Source of the DNA: Desulfobacteraceae bacterium
Lineage (GTDB): Bacteria > Desulfobacterota > Desulfobacteria > Desulfobacterales > Desulfobacteraceae
Assembly (NCBI GenBank): GCA_016744295.1
Contig: JADGEQ010000017.1
Location: 62,001 to 126,000 of the forward strand
Direction of reading: 5' to 3'
DNA: 64,000 nt
Positions 45,804 to 55,229 of this stretch are shown here, piece by piece. Under the pieces are notes generated by a model that was not told the origin of the DNA, made no database searches, and was given only the letters and a program-made list of their open reading frames with translations. Both the position numbers and the translations under genes were made by a program. Positions within the stretch are counted from its first letter, which is position 1; every line of letters begins with the position of its first letter.

Positions 45804-48332
45804 TCATCCTAGCGGAAAATCCCCGGATCTGACCAGTCCTGCCATTGGAATTTCCACGACCCCGTTAACCTCCACGGCCCCTGTTTTTGCCAGGGTAAAA
45901 TCAGACCCCAGTCTCCTGAAATATGAAATATCATAGGGAGCCAGCCGGAGCCACCATTTTTCTTTCCCCTTGTCGTTACCATTGGCGTTGTCCTTGGAAT
46001 CTGATTGACAAACCAGGGTAGAGGTCAGGCCAAAATCCACCTCCCCCAAGGGGGTCTGGATTATGTACAAGGGGATTTCCCGTCCCGAACAAACCTTTCT
46101 GACATGGGAGGCAATGGCGAGAACCCGGTCGGTTTCAATGGGATATACCCGATTAAACTGCTTCTGAACTGCAAGTCCTGCCACATAAACATGGTGAAAA
46201 TTTATACCGGTCCCCCGAAGGTTTTGGGCCATTTCTGCGATTATAGCCGGGTCATCATTCACTCCAGAGACCAGGGCCAGGTTTGCATAGGTTTGAATGC
46301 CCAAATGGGAAAAATACCGCACCAGTCGGCCATGCTCCGAACAGATCTCTGGGGGCAGCAGCCACCAGGTTTCAATTTCAATTTTTAAGGGATCTCCAAC
46401 GGAAAAATTTGCCAGGGAAGCGATCTGCTCAATAATCCCGGGAGTAAACGCTTTGGGGCAGGTCTGGAAGGCCTGCCACCGGATTCGAATGCAGACAATA
46501 TGTTCCATTCCTCCCAGCAGATCCGCTAGCTGGCAGATCCTGTCAGCCTGGGACCCAATTGTTTGCCCTGAATCCGGTACATGGAGGATCACATCCGTGA
46601 TGTCTGAATTTTCCCGAATATAGTTTATGGCAGCATTGTCCGGATCCAACCTGAGTTCCACCCGGGTTTTATGAACCCTGGCAATGGATTCTGGGGTGCT
46701 GACAATGGAGGGGATTGAAAAATGCCTTGGAAAAAGGTGTTCTTGAATCCTTTGAACCGCTTCCGGTCCCACCTGCTGATTTGCCTGCAAATTGGACCGG
46801 AGACAGGATAGCCCCCCCGGGGACAACCCTTCAAGTGCATGGTTTCCCAGGAAAAGCGCATCATCCCCCATATCAATGAGGCACTTCACATTCAAGGTTC
46901 CGTCCTTGTTCTCGACAATATCATGGGGCGGATTGCCCTCCCCTGTCACACAAGTGAAATACTCCCGGGTATAGGGGGTTCGAATCCAGATATGGTCTGG
47001 GTCTGATCCATCCTTTTCCACGGCCCATCCACTGGTATGCCATTCCATTTTTCCCAGGGGCGTAGCCGTACACAATTTGGGAATACACCTGTCTGACAGA
47101 TGGGCCCGCAGATAGCGGTGGGCCTCAATGGATTCCGAGATGGGGGTCCAATAGGTTTGGGTGCCGTGGATGGGGTGACAGGGGGTAAAAATATAATAGA
47201 TCTGGGCCCCGGCATTTCTCAGCAGGGTAAACAGCCTTGCCAGGACAGTCCCGCTGTTGTTCAACTTGTTTAAAAACGGGGTCTGGACATAGACGGAAAT
47301 ACCGGATTTAACCAGATCGGAAATAATATCAAGACTCTGGACAGAGACCTCATCGGGGTGGACAAAATGAACCCCTATCTCGATGCGCTTGCCCTTTTTT
47401 ATACAGGCGGCCTGTTTTGATTTGAGATAACTTAAGTATTCCCGGTTGTTCTTTAAAAACAGGTGGGGATAATAGGCAATGGATCGGGTGGCAATGCGCA
47501 GGCTTTTTACGTGGTCAATCTCCATTAACCCGTCCAGGGCAGCCTCCATGTTTTTCCGGTTTAACAGAGGCTCTCCCCCGGTGATCAGGATTTCCTTGAC
47601 CAGGGGCTGATCGTTCACCTGGGCCACCGCCCTTTGAACATCTGCCACACCGGGATTTTTTTCCCGGCGGAAGCTTTTATGCTTTCTGAAACAAAATCGG
47701 CAGTAGACCGGACAGCGCATGTCCAGCAAAAATATCACCCGGTTCTGGTACATCTGCTCGAGCAATCCCTTTTTAAAATGGCCGTCAAAGGTGATGGTAT
47801 GGCCCCGGGGATCCAATTCTTCGGCAAAGGGAAGATACTGAATGGCCACAGCCTTTGACACCTGTGACTGACGGATCACATGATCGGAAAGCCGGACAGG
47901 GTACTCGTCCATCACCTGTTGTACCGCACCTCTGGTGTTATCATCGAAACAAAGGCCAATCATTTCTTTCAGCTGGTCAGTGGTTTTCACAGAGGTGAGA
48001 CGGTTTAAAGGATGGATCCTTTCAAGCAGCCAGTATAAGAAGAGAACCGGAAGAAAAATCCCATTCATGACCACCCCTCTTTGGTCGCTTGGAGACAATT
48101 GTTTGGGAATGGATGCAAATAAAGCTTCAAAAAAACCTTGGGGATCTTTTTCATGGCCGCAGGCGGTCATGAACACTTCAAAGCGTTCCCCCGGCCGAAC
48201 ACCTGCAAAAATCTCTGCCAGGCTCCGACCCAAAAGCTTTGGGCTGCCATATTCATTGAAAAATTCTGCTCCTGCCCGGACCAGTTCCCCTGTCTTCTCT
48301 TTGGTTATCAACTTAACTTCCTTGCCTGCCAT
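45804..48332 (-). CDS. KamA-like radical SAM protein made of two homologous halves, second half degenerate
   Basis: About 842 residues, roughly twice the size of lysine 2,3-aminomutase. The ATG at 48332 follows AAAGGTGA and is preferred over the GTG at 48344. The first half carries CPVYCRFC (cluster Cys near 207, 211 and 214) and TPLGKMEWHTS, whose Lys (about residue 426) aligns with the PLP lysine segment of aminomutases. The second half repeats the fold, and its QTPLGEVDF (about 762) has Glu where the first has Lys; no CxxxCxxC motif is present. The first half is probably catalytic and the second structural or regulatory. Substrate is unknown. It is an isolated minus-strand gene. Confidence 0.8.
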   Translation of the reverse strand: MAGKEVKLITKEKTGELVRAGAEFFNEYGSPKLLGRSLAEIFAGVRPGERFEVFMTACGHEKDPQGFFEALFASIPKQLSPSDQRGVVMNGIFLPVLFLYWLLERIHPLNRLTSVKTTDQLKEMIGLCFDDNTRGAVQQVMDEYPVRLSDHVIRQSQVSKAVAIQYLPFAEELDPRGHTITFDGHFKKGLLEQMYQNRVIFLLDMRCPVYCRFCFRKHKSFRREKNPGVADVQRAVAQVNDQPLVKEILITGGEPLLNRKNMEAALDGLMEIDHVKSLRIATRSIAYYPHLFLKNNREYLSYLKSKQAACIKKGKRIEIGVHFVHPDEVSVQSLDIISDLVKSGISVYVQTPFLNKLNNSGTVLARLFTLLRNAGAQIYYIFTPCHPIHGTQTYWTPISESIEAHRYLRAHLSDRCIPKLCTATPLGKMEWHTSGWAVEKDGSDPDHIWIRTPYTREYFTCVTGEGNPPHDIVENKDGTLNVKCLIDMGDDALFLGNHALEGLSPGGLSCLRSNLQANQQVGPEAVQRIQEHLFPRHFSIPSIVSTPESIARVHKTRVELRLDPDNAAINYIRENSDITDVILHVPDSGQTIGSQADRICQLADLLGGMEHIVCIRIRWQAFQTCPKAFTPGIIEQIASLANFSVGDPLKIEIETWWLLPPEICSEHGRLVRYFSHLGIQTYANLALVSGVNDDPAIIAEMAQNLRGTGINFHHVYVAGLAVQKQFNRVYPIETDRVLAIASHVRKVCSGREIPLYIIQTPLGEVDFGLTSTLVCQSDSKDNANGNDKGKEKWWLRLAPYDISYFRRLGSDFTLAKTGAVEVNGVVEIPMAGLVRSGDFPLG

Positions 48333-48446
48333 TAAACGCTTCACCTTTCTATTGGGGCCATTGGCCTTATAATGTCTTATTTTTTACATCTGGTTTTTCA
48401 CAAACGCTAACCGAGAATAGGTGGTTTTAATACAAACGCCTCATTA

Positions 48447-48474
48447 TTTCACGTTTTTTTCACATTTTTTTCAC
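48447..48474 (+). promoter_or_regulatory. Three TTTCAC elements at 11-base period upstream of the RND operon
   Basis: TTTCAC begins at 48447, 48458 and 48469, with a degenerate fourth copy (GTTCAT) at 48480. The exact 11-base period places them on one DNA face, as expected for OmpR/PhoB-type regulator arrays. The same arrangement occurs at 56656-56683. It lies 56-83 bases before the adaptor start. Confidence 0.65.
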
Positions 48475-48529
48475 ATCCGGTTCATGGTCCCTTGTTTAAA
48501 CTGGATGCAAAAACTGAAAAGGAGTGAAT

Positions 48530-49903
48530 ATGAAAAAAAAGAAAATAATGATTCAATTATCCATAAGGGGGATGCTCATGAGCATCCTCTGTTGCTTGGT
48601 GGTTGCCTCGGGCATTACCGGCATGTCCTTGCTTGCAGTGGCCAAACCAGAAGCGCCCCAGCAAGCAAACATCAAAAAAAGCCTGTCCGTAACCGCCATA
48701 CCCGTGATTAAACAGGAGGCCGCAGTTCTGGTCACAGGATACGGCCAGGCCGTCCCCGTCCACCTCATGGAAATCAGCCCCCAGGTATCGGGAACAATCC
48801 TAGAAAAAAATAAAACCCTTGAACAGGGGGGAAGGGTAGCGCAGGGAGAGCTCCTGTTTAGATTAGATGCAACCGATTTTAAAATTGAGGCTGAAAAAGC
48901 CGCCATAAAGATTAAACTCCAGGAAAATCAGGTGGCCCAGCTTAGGATCTCCCTTGAAAAGGATGATGGCCGACTGGCTTCGGTGATTCAAAACACCCTG
49001 TTGTCAAAGGCTGAATTTTCCCGGCTCAAAAATCTATATGATCGAGACCGGGTGGGAACCCTTTCCGGTGTAGAACAGGCAGAGCAAAGCTATAATTCAC
49101 TTTTGGACACCCAAAAAAATCTGGAAAAAACCATTGCCCTGTATCCCCTCCAGATTATTGAAGCCCAAAACAACCTGTCCGATGCCCGGTCCGATCTGAA
49201 GACCGCCCGTTTAAATGTAAACCGATGTGTGATTATAGCCCCTTTCTCCGGTCGTGTCACCGAAGAATCCATTGAGGTTGGCACCTATATCACCCTTGGA
49301 ACCGCTGCCCTGACCCTGGCCGATGACCGGGTGATTGAAATCCAGGTTCCCTTGAGCGACAAAGAGGCCTTTGAAAGGCTGGGCCTGAGAAAAGACACAA
49401 ACAACAAAAGTTGGTTTTCAAACTTGCAAAAAATAGACTGCCAGGTTGAAACAATGACCGGAAAAGTGACTGCCCGTGTTCCGGGGATTGTTCACAGAAC
49501 CGTGAAATATGACCCTTCCTCCCGAACCCTTTACCTGGCTGTCCGGGTGAACCGAGAGGCCCTTGCCCATACCCCCGATGCCATCCCGGTTATGGACGGC
49601 ATGTTCTGCAAGGTGTCCATACGGGGCAACCCTGTGTCCGATGCCGTTAAAATTCCCGGATCCGCCCTGAATTCTGACAACACCGTTTATCTTGCCAGGA
49701 ACAACCGATTGACCACCCTTCCCGTCGTTCAAATCATGGAAGAGGGGGATGCACTTTTCATTTCAGGAGATTTTGAACCCCTGGACCAAATCATTACCAC
49801 CCCCTTGACACACCCCATTGAAAATAGTCTGCTTGTGATTTCAGAAACAAAGAAACCCTCCAAAAAGACGGAATACGCTTTCCACACGGGAGATACCCCA
49901 TGA
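48530..49903 (+). CDS. RND efflux periplasmic adaptor (membrane fusion protein)
   Basis: A 457-residue HlyD/MFP-type protein. The ATG at 48530 follows AAAGGAG, so the GTG at 48524 is less likely. It has an N-terminal signal/anchor helix (about 10-36), a biotinyl-lipoyl hybrid split around a long coiled-coil hairpin (about 120-225), a beta-barrel domain with VIIAPFSGRVTEESIEVGTYI, and a membrane-proximal domain. It links the RND pump to TolC. It overlaps the pump by 4 bases. Confidence 0.9.
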   Translation: MKKKKIMIQLSIRGMLMSILCCLVVASGITGMSLLAVAKPEAPQQANIKKSLSVTAIPVIKQEAAVLVTGYGQAVPVHLMEISPQVSGTILEKNKTLEQGGRVAQGELLFRLDATDFKIEAEKAAIKIKLQENQVAQLRISLEKDDGRLASVIQNTLLSKAEFSRLKNLYDRDRVGTLSGVEQAEQSYNSLLDTQKNLEKTIALYPLQIIEAQNNLSDARSDLKTARLNVNRCVIIAPFSGRVTEESIEVGTYITLGTAALTLADDRVIEIQVPLSDKEAFERLGLRKDTNNKSWFSNLQKIDCQVETMTGKVTARVPGIVHRTVKYDPSSRTLYLAVRVNREALAHTPDAIPVMDGMFCKVSIRGNPVSDAVKIPGSALNSDNTVYLARNNRLTTLPVVQIMEEGDALFISGDFEPLDQIITTPLTHPIENSLLVISETKKPSKKTEYAFHTGDTP

Positions 49904-52900
49904 AATCTCTTTTAATTGCCTTTGCCCGGAACAAGGTCTTTGCCAATCTTCTCATGATAACCTTTCTCATGGCCGGCATCCTGTCCGCCATGGTTATGGT
50001 CAGGGAAGATATGCCGGATATGCAGATGGATACCCTCTCCATTACCGTGACCTACCCCGGTGCCGACCCCGAAGAGGTGGAGGAGGGCATTTCCAGAAAA
50101 ATTGAAGAGGTGATCGACGGCCTTGAAGGGGTTGACGATTATACTTCCACCTCCCTGGAAGGCTCATCCAAGACCGTTATCACGGTAACGGACGGATTTG
50201 ATCCCGACCTGCTTTTAGATCGGGTCCGCAATGAAGTGGACGGCATTTCCACCTTTCCCGAGGATGCCGAAAACCCATCCATTACAAGGCCCCAGATGCA
50301 GAAAGCCGTGATCAGCCTGGCCCTTACCAGCAGCATGTCCGAGGCCAGGCTAAAGGAATGGACCGACCGCATTAAAAAAGAAATTCAGCAATTGGAGGGG
50401 GTCAGCCAGGTCAATGTTTCAGGGACCCGGTCCTATGAGATCTCAGTGGAGATCTCCCAGGCCAACTTGCTCAAATATGACCTGAGTATCGAAGATGTGG
50501 CCGCAATGATCGGCCAAAGCAGTATGAACCAGACAGGAGGCACCCTAAAGACCCGGGACCAGGAAATCCGGCTTCGGACCATTGGCAGAAAATACACGGG
50601 CAACCAACTTGGCCGGATAAAAATCATCAAGGGAACCGACGGCCAGACCCTGTATCTTGAAGATATTGCCGATATCAAAGATGGGTTTACGGAAAATAAT
50701 TTGTCCATCCGGGCCAATGGGAAACCGGCCGCCCTTATCAATGTATTGGCCGGGGATGAGGATACCATTATAATAGCCGATCGGGTCCGCAAGTTTCAGG
50801 AGGAAACAAATGATCAGCTCCCGGAAGGGTCTGAAATTATAATTCTTTCCGACAATACCGAAAGCACACGGGCCAATTTGGATCTCCTTTTTTCAAACGC
50901 TGTTATGGGTCTTGTGCTGGTCTTTATCCTGTTATGGCTGTTTATGGATACAAAGTTATCCTTCTGGGCCGGTATGGGCATTCCCATATCCCTGCTTGGG
51001 GGTCTTTCCATCGTACATTTTTCCGGAATCTCCCTTAATAAGGTGACTCTTTTCGGACTGATCATGGTCCTGGGCATTGTGGCGGATGATGCCATTGTGG
51101 TGGGGGAATCCATATTCTATCACCGTAAAAAAGGGGCTTCACCCCTGGATGCCGTGGTCATGGGGGTCTCCGAGGTGGGTCTGCCGGTTATAGCAGCCAT
51201 CCTCACCACCATTGTGGCCTTTTTCCCCCTCTACAATATTGACGGAATGATGGGGAAATTCACAATTGCCCTGCCCACGGCGGTGATTGCCTGTCTTGTG
51301 GTATCTCTTGTGGAATGCCTGGTTATTCTGCCCGCTCATTTGCTGGATTCAAAGACCTCTCGTCCTCCCAAAAAAAAGAACAGGGTCCTGATTTTTATTG
51401 ATAAATTTCACAACACCACGGTCAACAGTATGGATAAGGCAGCTCAAAGGATTTATCTGCCGGTTTTAAAAAAATGTGTGACATACCGCTACCTTTTTTT
51501 AAGTCTGTGCATTTTTATGCTGCTCCTGTGTGCAGGCCTTGTGAAGGGCGGGCTCATTAAATTTAATGTTTTTCCAAAACAGTCTTCCAGCATTATTGTG
51601 GCCTCGGTTGAATTTGCCGAAGGGTCTGTCTATGCCACCACCCAACAGGCTGTGGAACGCCTTGAAAAAGCGGCCTGGTCTGCAGCCGGCCAGATAAAAA
51701 CCCTCGCCAACACCCCCATAATTGTCAATACCCTTGCCACCATCGGCCAGGAAGCCGGTGAAAAGAATAAAAGCGCGGATACAGCCTCGCCCCATATAGG
51801 AGGCGTAAGGGTAACCCTGGTTGATTCCGCCATCAGCGGGATCCACTCCGACGATTTTTTAATTGCCTGGGAAAAGGCTGTTGGAAAAATCATCGGGGTG
51901 GAATCCCTTGATTTTTCCGCCTCCAACAGCGGCCCCCCCGGTGGCCCCATTGAAATTTGCTTCAGGGGAGAAAACCTGGACCAGATCACGGCAGCGGCCA
52001 ACAAAACCATTGAAAGGCTCAAAACCGTTGACGGGGTTTCACAAATATTTTCCGACAACACACCGGGGAAAAATGAACTCAAATTTCGCCTTAAAAAGGA
52101 GATTGAATATCTGGGATTGAGCCTGTCAGACCTTGCAACCCAGGTTTATGACGCCTATTACGGAGCCGAGGCAATCAAAATACAGCGGGGCAATGATGAG
52201 GTGGAGGTCAATGTCCGGCTGACAGCCGAAGAACGGCAAACCCGGTCCAGTATCCAGGAGATGATGATTAAAACCCCGGGCAACTGGGTGCCCCTTTCTG
52301 CGGTGGCCGATATAAACTATGGCCCGGGATTTTCCACCATTACCCGGAAGAACGGCCTTCGCCAGGTAATGGTATCCGCCAAGGTGAACACGGATAAAAT
52401 TGTTGCCGGAGAAGTGACAAGCGCCCTTGAAAAAGGCCTGTTCAAGGAGATAAAAGCCGCCTACCCCGAAATTCAAATTATTCTGGAAGGGGATGCCAAA
52501 CGGTCAGCCGAATCCTTTGGAAGCCTATATCTCTGGATTCCCATTTCCATCATGGGCATGTTTTTGATCATTGCCACCATGTTTAGATCCTATATCCAGC
52601 CCGTAATGGTGCTCTTTACTATCCCCTTCGGACTTGTGGGAGCTATTCTCGGTCATTTTATCATGGGCCATATGCTTTCTTTGCTCAGCGTCTTTGGCAT
52701 GGTGGCCCTTTCCGGTGTGGTGGTTAATGACGCCATTGTCCTGATCGAACGGATCAATATGAATCTGGAAGAGGGGATGGCGTTTTTTGATGCCATTTTC
52801 CAGGGCGGCGTAAGGCGCTTCAGGGCCGTGATGCTGACCTCCATCTCAACCATTGGGGGACTATTGCCCCTGATACTCGAAGAAAGCCAGCATGCCCAGC

Positions 52901-53106
52901 AGCTTATTCCCATGGGGATTTCCCTTGCCTTCGGCGTGGGATTTGCCACGGTTTTAACCCTGGTGCTTTTGCCCTGCCTCTTTGCCATTATCAATGATAT
53001 CCGATATGGAATCGCCAGTATCAACGGGCGTACCGGATTTTATCGAAACAAGTTAGAACCTGCATTTGCACGAAATCAAATGGGTGCACCAGGAGAAACC
53101 AAATGA
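49900..53106 (+). CDS. RND efflux pump inner-membrane subunit (AcrB-like, hydrophobe type)
   Basis: A 1068-residue pump with 12 TM helices. The early segment YPGADPEEVEEGISRKIEE, TM4 acidic pair GIVADDAIVVGES (the proton relay Asp-Asp) and TM10 VVVNDAIVLIERI are typical of RND transporters. It exports hydrophobic or amphiphilic compounds using the proton gradient. It overlaps both adaptor and TolC genes (ATGA). It is distinct from the heavy-metal pump at 1-2528. Confidence 0.93.
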   Translation: MKSLLIAFARNKVFANLLMITFLMAGILSAMVMVREDMPDMQMDTLSITVTYPGADPEEVEEGISRKIEEVIDGLEGVDDYTSTSLEGSSKTVITVTDGFDPDLLLDRVRNEVDGISTFPEDAENPSITRPQMQKAVISLALTSSMSEARLKEWTDRIKKEIQQLEGVSQVNVSGTRSYEISVEISQANLLKYDLSIEDVAAMIGQSSMNQTGGTLKTRDQEIRLRTIGRKYTGNQLGRIKIIKGTDGQTLYLEDIADIKDGFTENNLSIRANGKPAALINVLAGDEDTIIIADRVRKFQEETNDQLPEGSEIIILSDNTESTRANLDLLFSNAVMGLVLVFILLWLFMDTKLSFWAGMGIPISLLGGLSIVHFSGISLNKVTLFGLIMVLGIVADDAIVVGESIFYHRKKGASPLDAVVMGVSEVGLPVIAAILTTIVAFFPLYNIDGMMGKFTIALPTAVIACLVVSLVECLVILPAHLLDSKTSRPPKKKNRVLIFIDKFHNTTVNSMDKAAQRIYLPVLKKCVTYRYLFLSLCIFMLLLCAGLVKGGLIKFNVFPKQSSSIIVASVEFAEGSVYATTQQAVERLEKAAWSAAGQIKTLANTPIIVNTLATIGQEAGEKNKSADTASPHIGGVRVTLVDSAISGIHSDDFLIAWEKAVGKIIGVESLDFSASNSGPPGGPIEICFRGENLDQITAAANKTIERLKTVDGVSQIFSDNTPGKNELKFRLKKEIEYLGLSLSDLATQVYDAYYGAEAIKIQRGNDEVEVNVRLTAEERQTRSSIQEMMIKTPGNWVPLSAVADINYGPGFSTITRKNGLRQVMVSAKVNTDKIVAGEVTSALEKGLFKEIKAAYPEIQIILEGDAKRSAESFGSLYLWIPISIMGMFLIIATMFRSYIQPVMVLFTIPFGLVGAILGHFIMGHMLSLLSVFGMVALSGVVVNDAIVLIERINMNLEEGMAFFDAIFQGGVRRFRAVMLTSISTIGGLLPLILEESQHAQQLIPMGISLAFGVGFATVLTLVLLPCLFAIINDIRYGIASINGRTGFYRNKLEPAFARNQMGAPGETK

Positions 53107-54506
53107 AAAATCAAGGAAAAAACAAAAGCAAAAAATTGGCGAACCTAACCCCCTTTATACTTGCCATTATTTTATCCTTTATGTTTACCTGCATCTTCTT
53201 TCCGGGCCTGGGAGGGACCGGCCTTGCCTCTGAATCCTCCCTAGGAGAGATAACACCAAAACGCATTATCCCTTCAACCGTCCTGACCCTGGCCCGGTCC
53301 AAACAAATCGCCCGTAAAAACAGCCCCACCCTGGCCTCGGTCCGGGAACGGGTGCTCCAGGCCCAGGAAACCATTGCCCAGGCCCGGGCAGAATATCTTC
53401 CCACCCTTTCCCTGGACGGTTCCTGGGGCTATACCCAAGACACCGACGCCTCCTCCACAAGCGCCAACGAAAATAGTTACACCCACGGCATATCCGCCAC
53501 CCAGGTTTTATTTGACGGATTTGAACGTAAATATTCTCTGATTTCAGCCGAATGGGAAGAACGCCAGAGTTTCGAGGCACAAAGAGAGGCTGAAAACCTG
53601 TTGGTCTGGTCCGTGGCCTCGGCCTATCTGGAGGTTCAACTGACCCGGGAAGATATCAAAATCGCCGCCTCGGACATGGCATACAACCAGGAACTGGCAA
53701 AGGAGGCACAGGCCAAGGAAAAGGCCGGAACCGGGTCTTTAAGTGATCTTTTAAATTTTAAAACCAAGGTGAACTCAGCCAGATCATCCCTTATCCGTGC
53801 CCAGCAGGCACAAAGGGAAGCTGTCTATGTTCTGGCGGCACTCATGGGATATAAGGATTCCCGGCTTCCACCGGGGATGAAACTTGCCTCCCTTAAAAAC
53901 CTCCCTGTGCCCGCACCAGCCTCCGGTAAGACAGATCTAAAAATGGAAATTCTTCTGGAAAACAGACCGGATCTCAAACAGAGTCAGCATGCCATTCAAG
54001 AGGCCCGGGCCCAGATACAGGGGAAAAAATCAAATTTTTTTCCAACCGTCTCTTTGACAGGATCCTATGGGGTCTCCTCGGTTGACAAGAGTCACTATCT
54101 CAATGACAAAGATTATATGGGGGCGAGTCTTGGCATTAATGTCAGCTTTGAGATTTTTTCCGGCGGGTCCACCCGTTCCAAAGTAAGGCAGGCGGAAAGT
54201 AAAAAAAGAGAGTTGGAAAAAAGTCTTGAAGAAGCAAAAATTATGGCCCAATCCGAAATTCGGTCGGCAGCCGATAATATTACTTCGGCCCGGGAACAAC
54301 TGGGGCTCCAGGAAAAGAACGCCAGCCTCGTGGAAAAAACCCGGGATCTTGTGGAGAAAGAATACAAGGCCGGACAGCAATCCCTTGTCCGGCTCAACCA
54401 GGCCCAGAACGACCTGGTGGTAACCCAGGGTGACCTTGCTTCGGCCAGGGTGTCGCTAATCCTTGCCTTGGAAGCCTATGACTATTATACTGGACAAAAT
54501 ATATAA
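53103..54506 (+). CDS. TolC-family outer-membrane efflux channel
   Basis: A 467-residue outer-membrane protein. An N-terminal basic/hydrophobic signal (about 1-45) is followed by two OEP domains, each with long helices rich in Gln/Glu/Ala (about 70-260 and 285-460). The motif TVSLTGSYGVSS marks a beta-strand segment. It provides the exit duct for the upstream RND pump and lies 33 bases before the response-regulator gene. Confidence 0.92.
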   Translation: MKNQGKNKSKKLANLTPFILAIILSFMFTCIFFPGLGGTGLASESSLGEITPKRIIPSTVLTLARSKQIARKNSPTLASVRERVLQAQETIAQARAEYLPTLSLDGSWGYTQDTDASSTSANENSYTHGISATQVLFDGFERKYSLISAEWEERQSFEAQREAENLLVWSVASAYLEVQLTREDIKIAASDMAYNQELAKEAQAKEKAGTGSLSDLLNFKTKVNSARSSLIRAQQAQREAVYVLAALMGYKDSRLPPGMKLASLKNLPVPAPASGKTDLKMEILLENRPDLKQSQHAIQEARAQIQGKKSNFFPTVSLTGSYGVSSVDKSHYLNDKDYMGASLGINVSFEIFSGGSTRSKVRQAESKKRELEKSLEEAKIMAQSEIRSAADNITSAREQLGLQEKNASLVEKTRDLVEKEYKAGQQSLVRLNQAQNDLVVTQGDLASARVSLILALEAYDYYTGQNI

Positions 54507-54539
54507 TAATCCCTTACCGACCCTAGGCAGGATATAATA

Positions 54540-55229
54540 ATGACACCCCATATTCGAATTTTAATCATTGAGGACAATCCGGACATTGTGGAAAACATGA
54601 CGGAATTTCTGGAAACAAAGGGCTATCTACTGGATTTTGCCATGGACGGCATCGGCGGGCTCCACCTGGCGCTTACCCAGGACTATGATGTCATTGTTCT
54701 GGACCTTATGCTCCCGGGCATGGACGGGATCACCCTCTGTCAAAAACTTCGAAAAGAGGCTGACAAACAGACCCCTGTCATCATGCTCACGGCCCGGGAC
54801 ACCCTGGAGGACAAACTTCTAGGGTTTGATTCCGGTGCCGATGATTATCTGGTTAAACCCTTTGCCTTAAAGGAGCTGGAAGCCCGGATAAAGGTGCTGG
54901 CCAAACGAAAACCTGTAACGGACAAGGAGTTATTGGTTGTGGCAGATCTTAAAATGGACCTTGGAACCTTCAGGGTCAGCCGCCAGGGAAAAAATATTGA
55001 TCTGAACAATACCGGTATCTCCATTTTAAGGCTGCTCATGGAGGCCTCCCCCAATGTGGTGTCCAGAAAAGAGATGGAAAACAGCCTCTGGGGAGACATG
55101 CCCCCGGGCAGCGATGTATTGAGAAGCCATATGTATACGCTTCGCAAAAAGATTGACAAACCCTTTGACCAGGCCATGATCGAAACCATCCACGGCCATG
55201 GCTTCAGGCTGAAGGAGCCGGGAAAATGA
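54540..55229 (+). CDS. OmpR-family response regulator
   Basis: A 229-residue regulator: receiver with D11, E12-type acidic residues and phospho-Asp55 (VLDLMLPG), plus a winged-helix DNA-binding domain (about 125-226; the GSDVLRSHMYTLRKKID recognition region is clear). It probably controls the RND operon and the outer-membrane gene at 56782 through the TTTCAC arrays (inference). It overlaps the sensor kinase gene by 4 bases. Confidence 0.93.
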   Translation: MTPHIRILIIEDNPDIVENMTEFLETKGYLLDFAMDGIGGLHLALTQDYDVIVLDLMLPGMDGITLCQKLRKEADKQTPVIMLTARDTLEDKLLGFDSGADDYLVKPFALKELEARIKVLAKRKPVTDKELLVVADLKMDLGTFRVSRQGKNIDLNNTGISILRLLMEASPNVVSRKEMENSLWGDMPPGSDVLRSHMYTLRKKIDKPFDQAMIETIHGHGFRLKEPGK

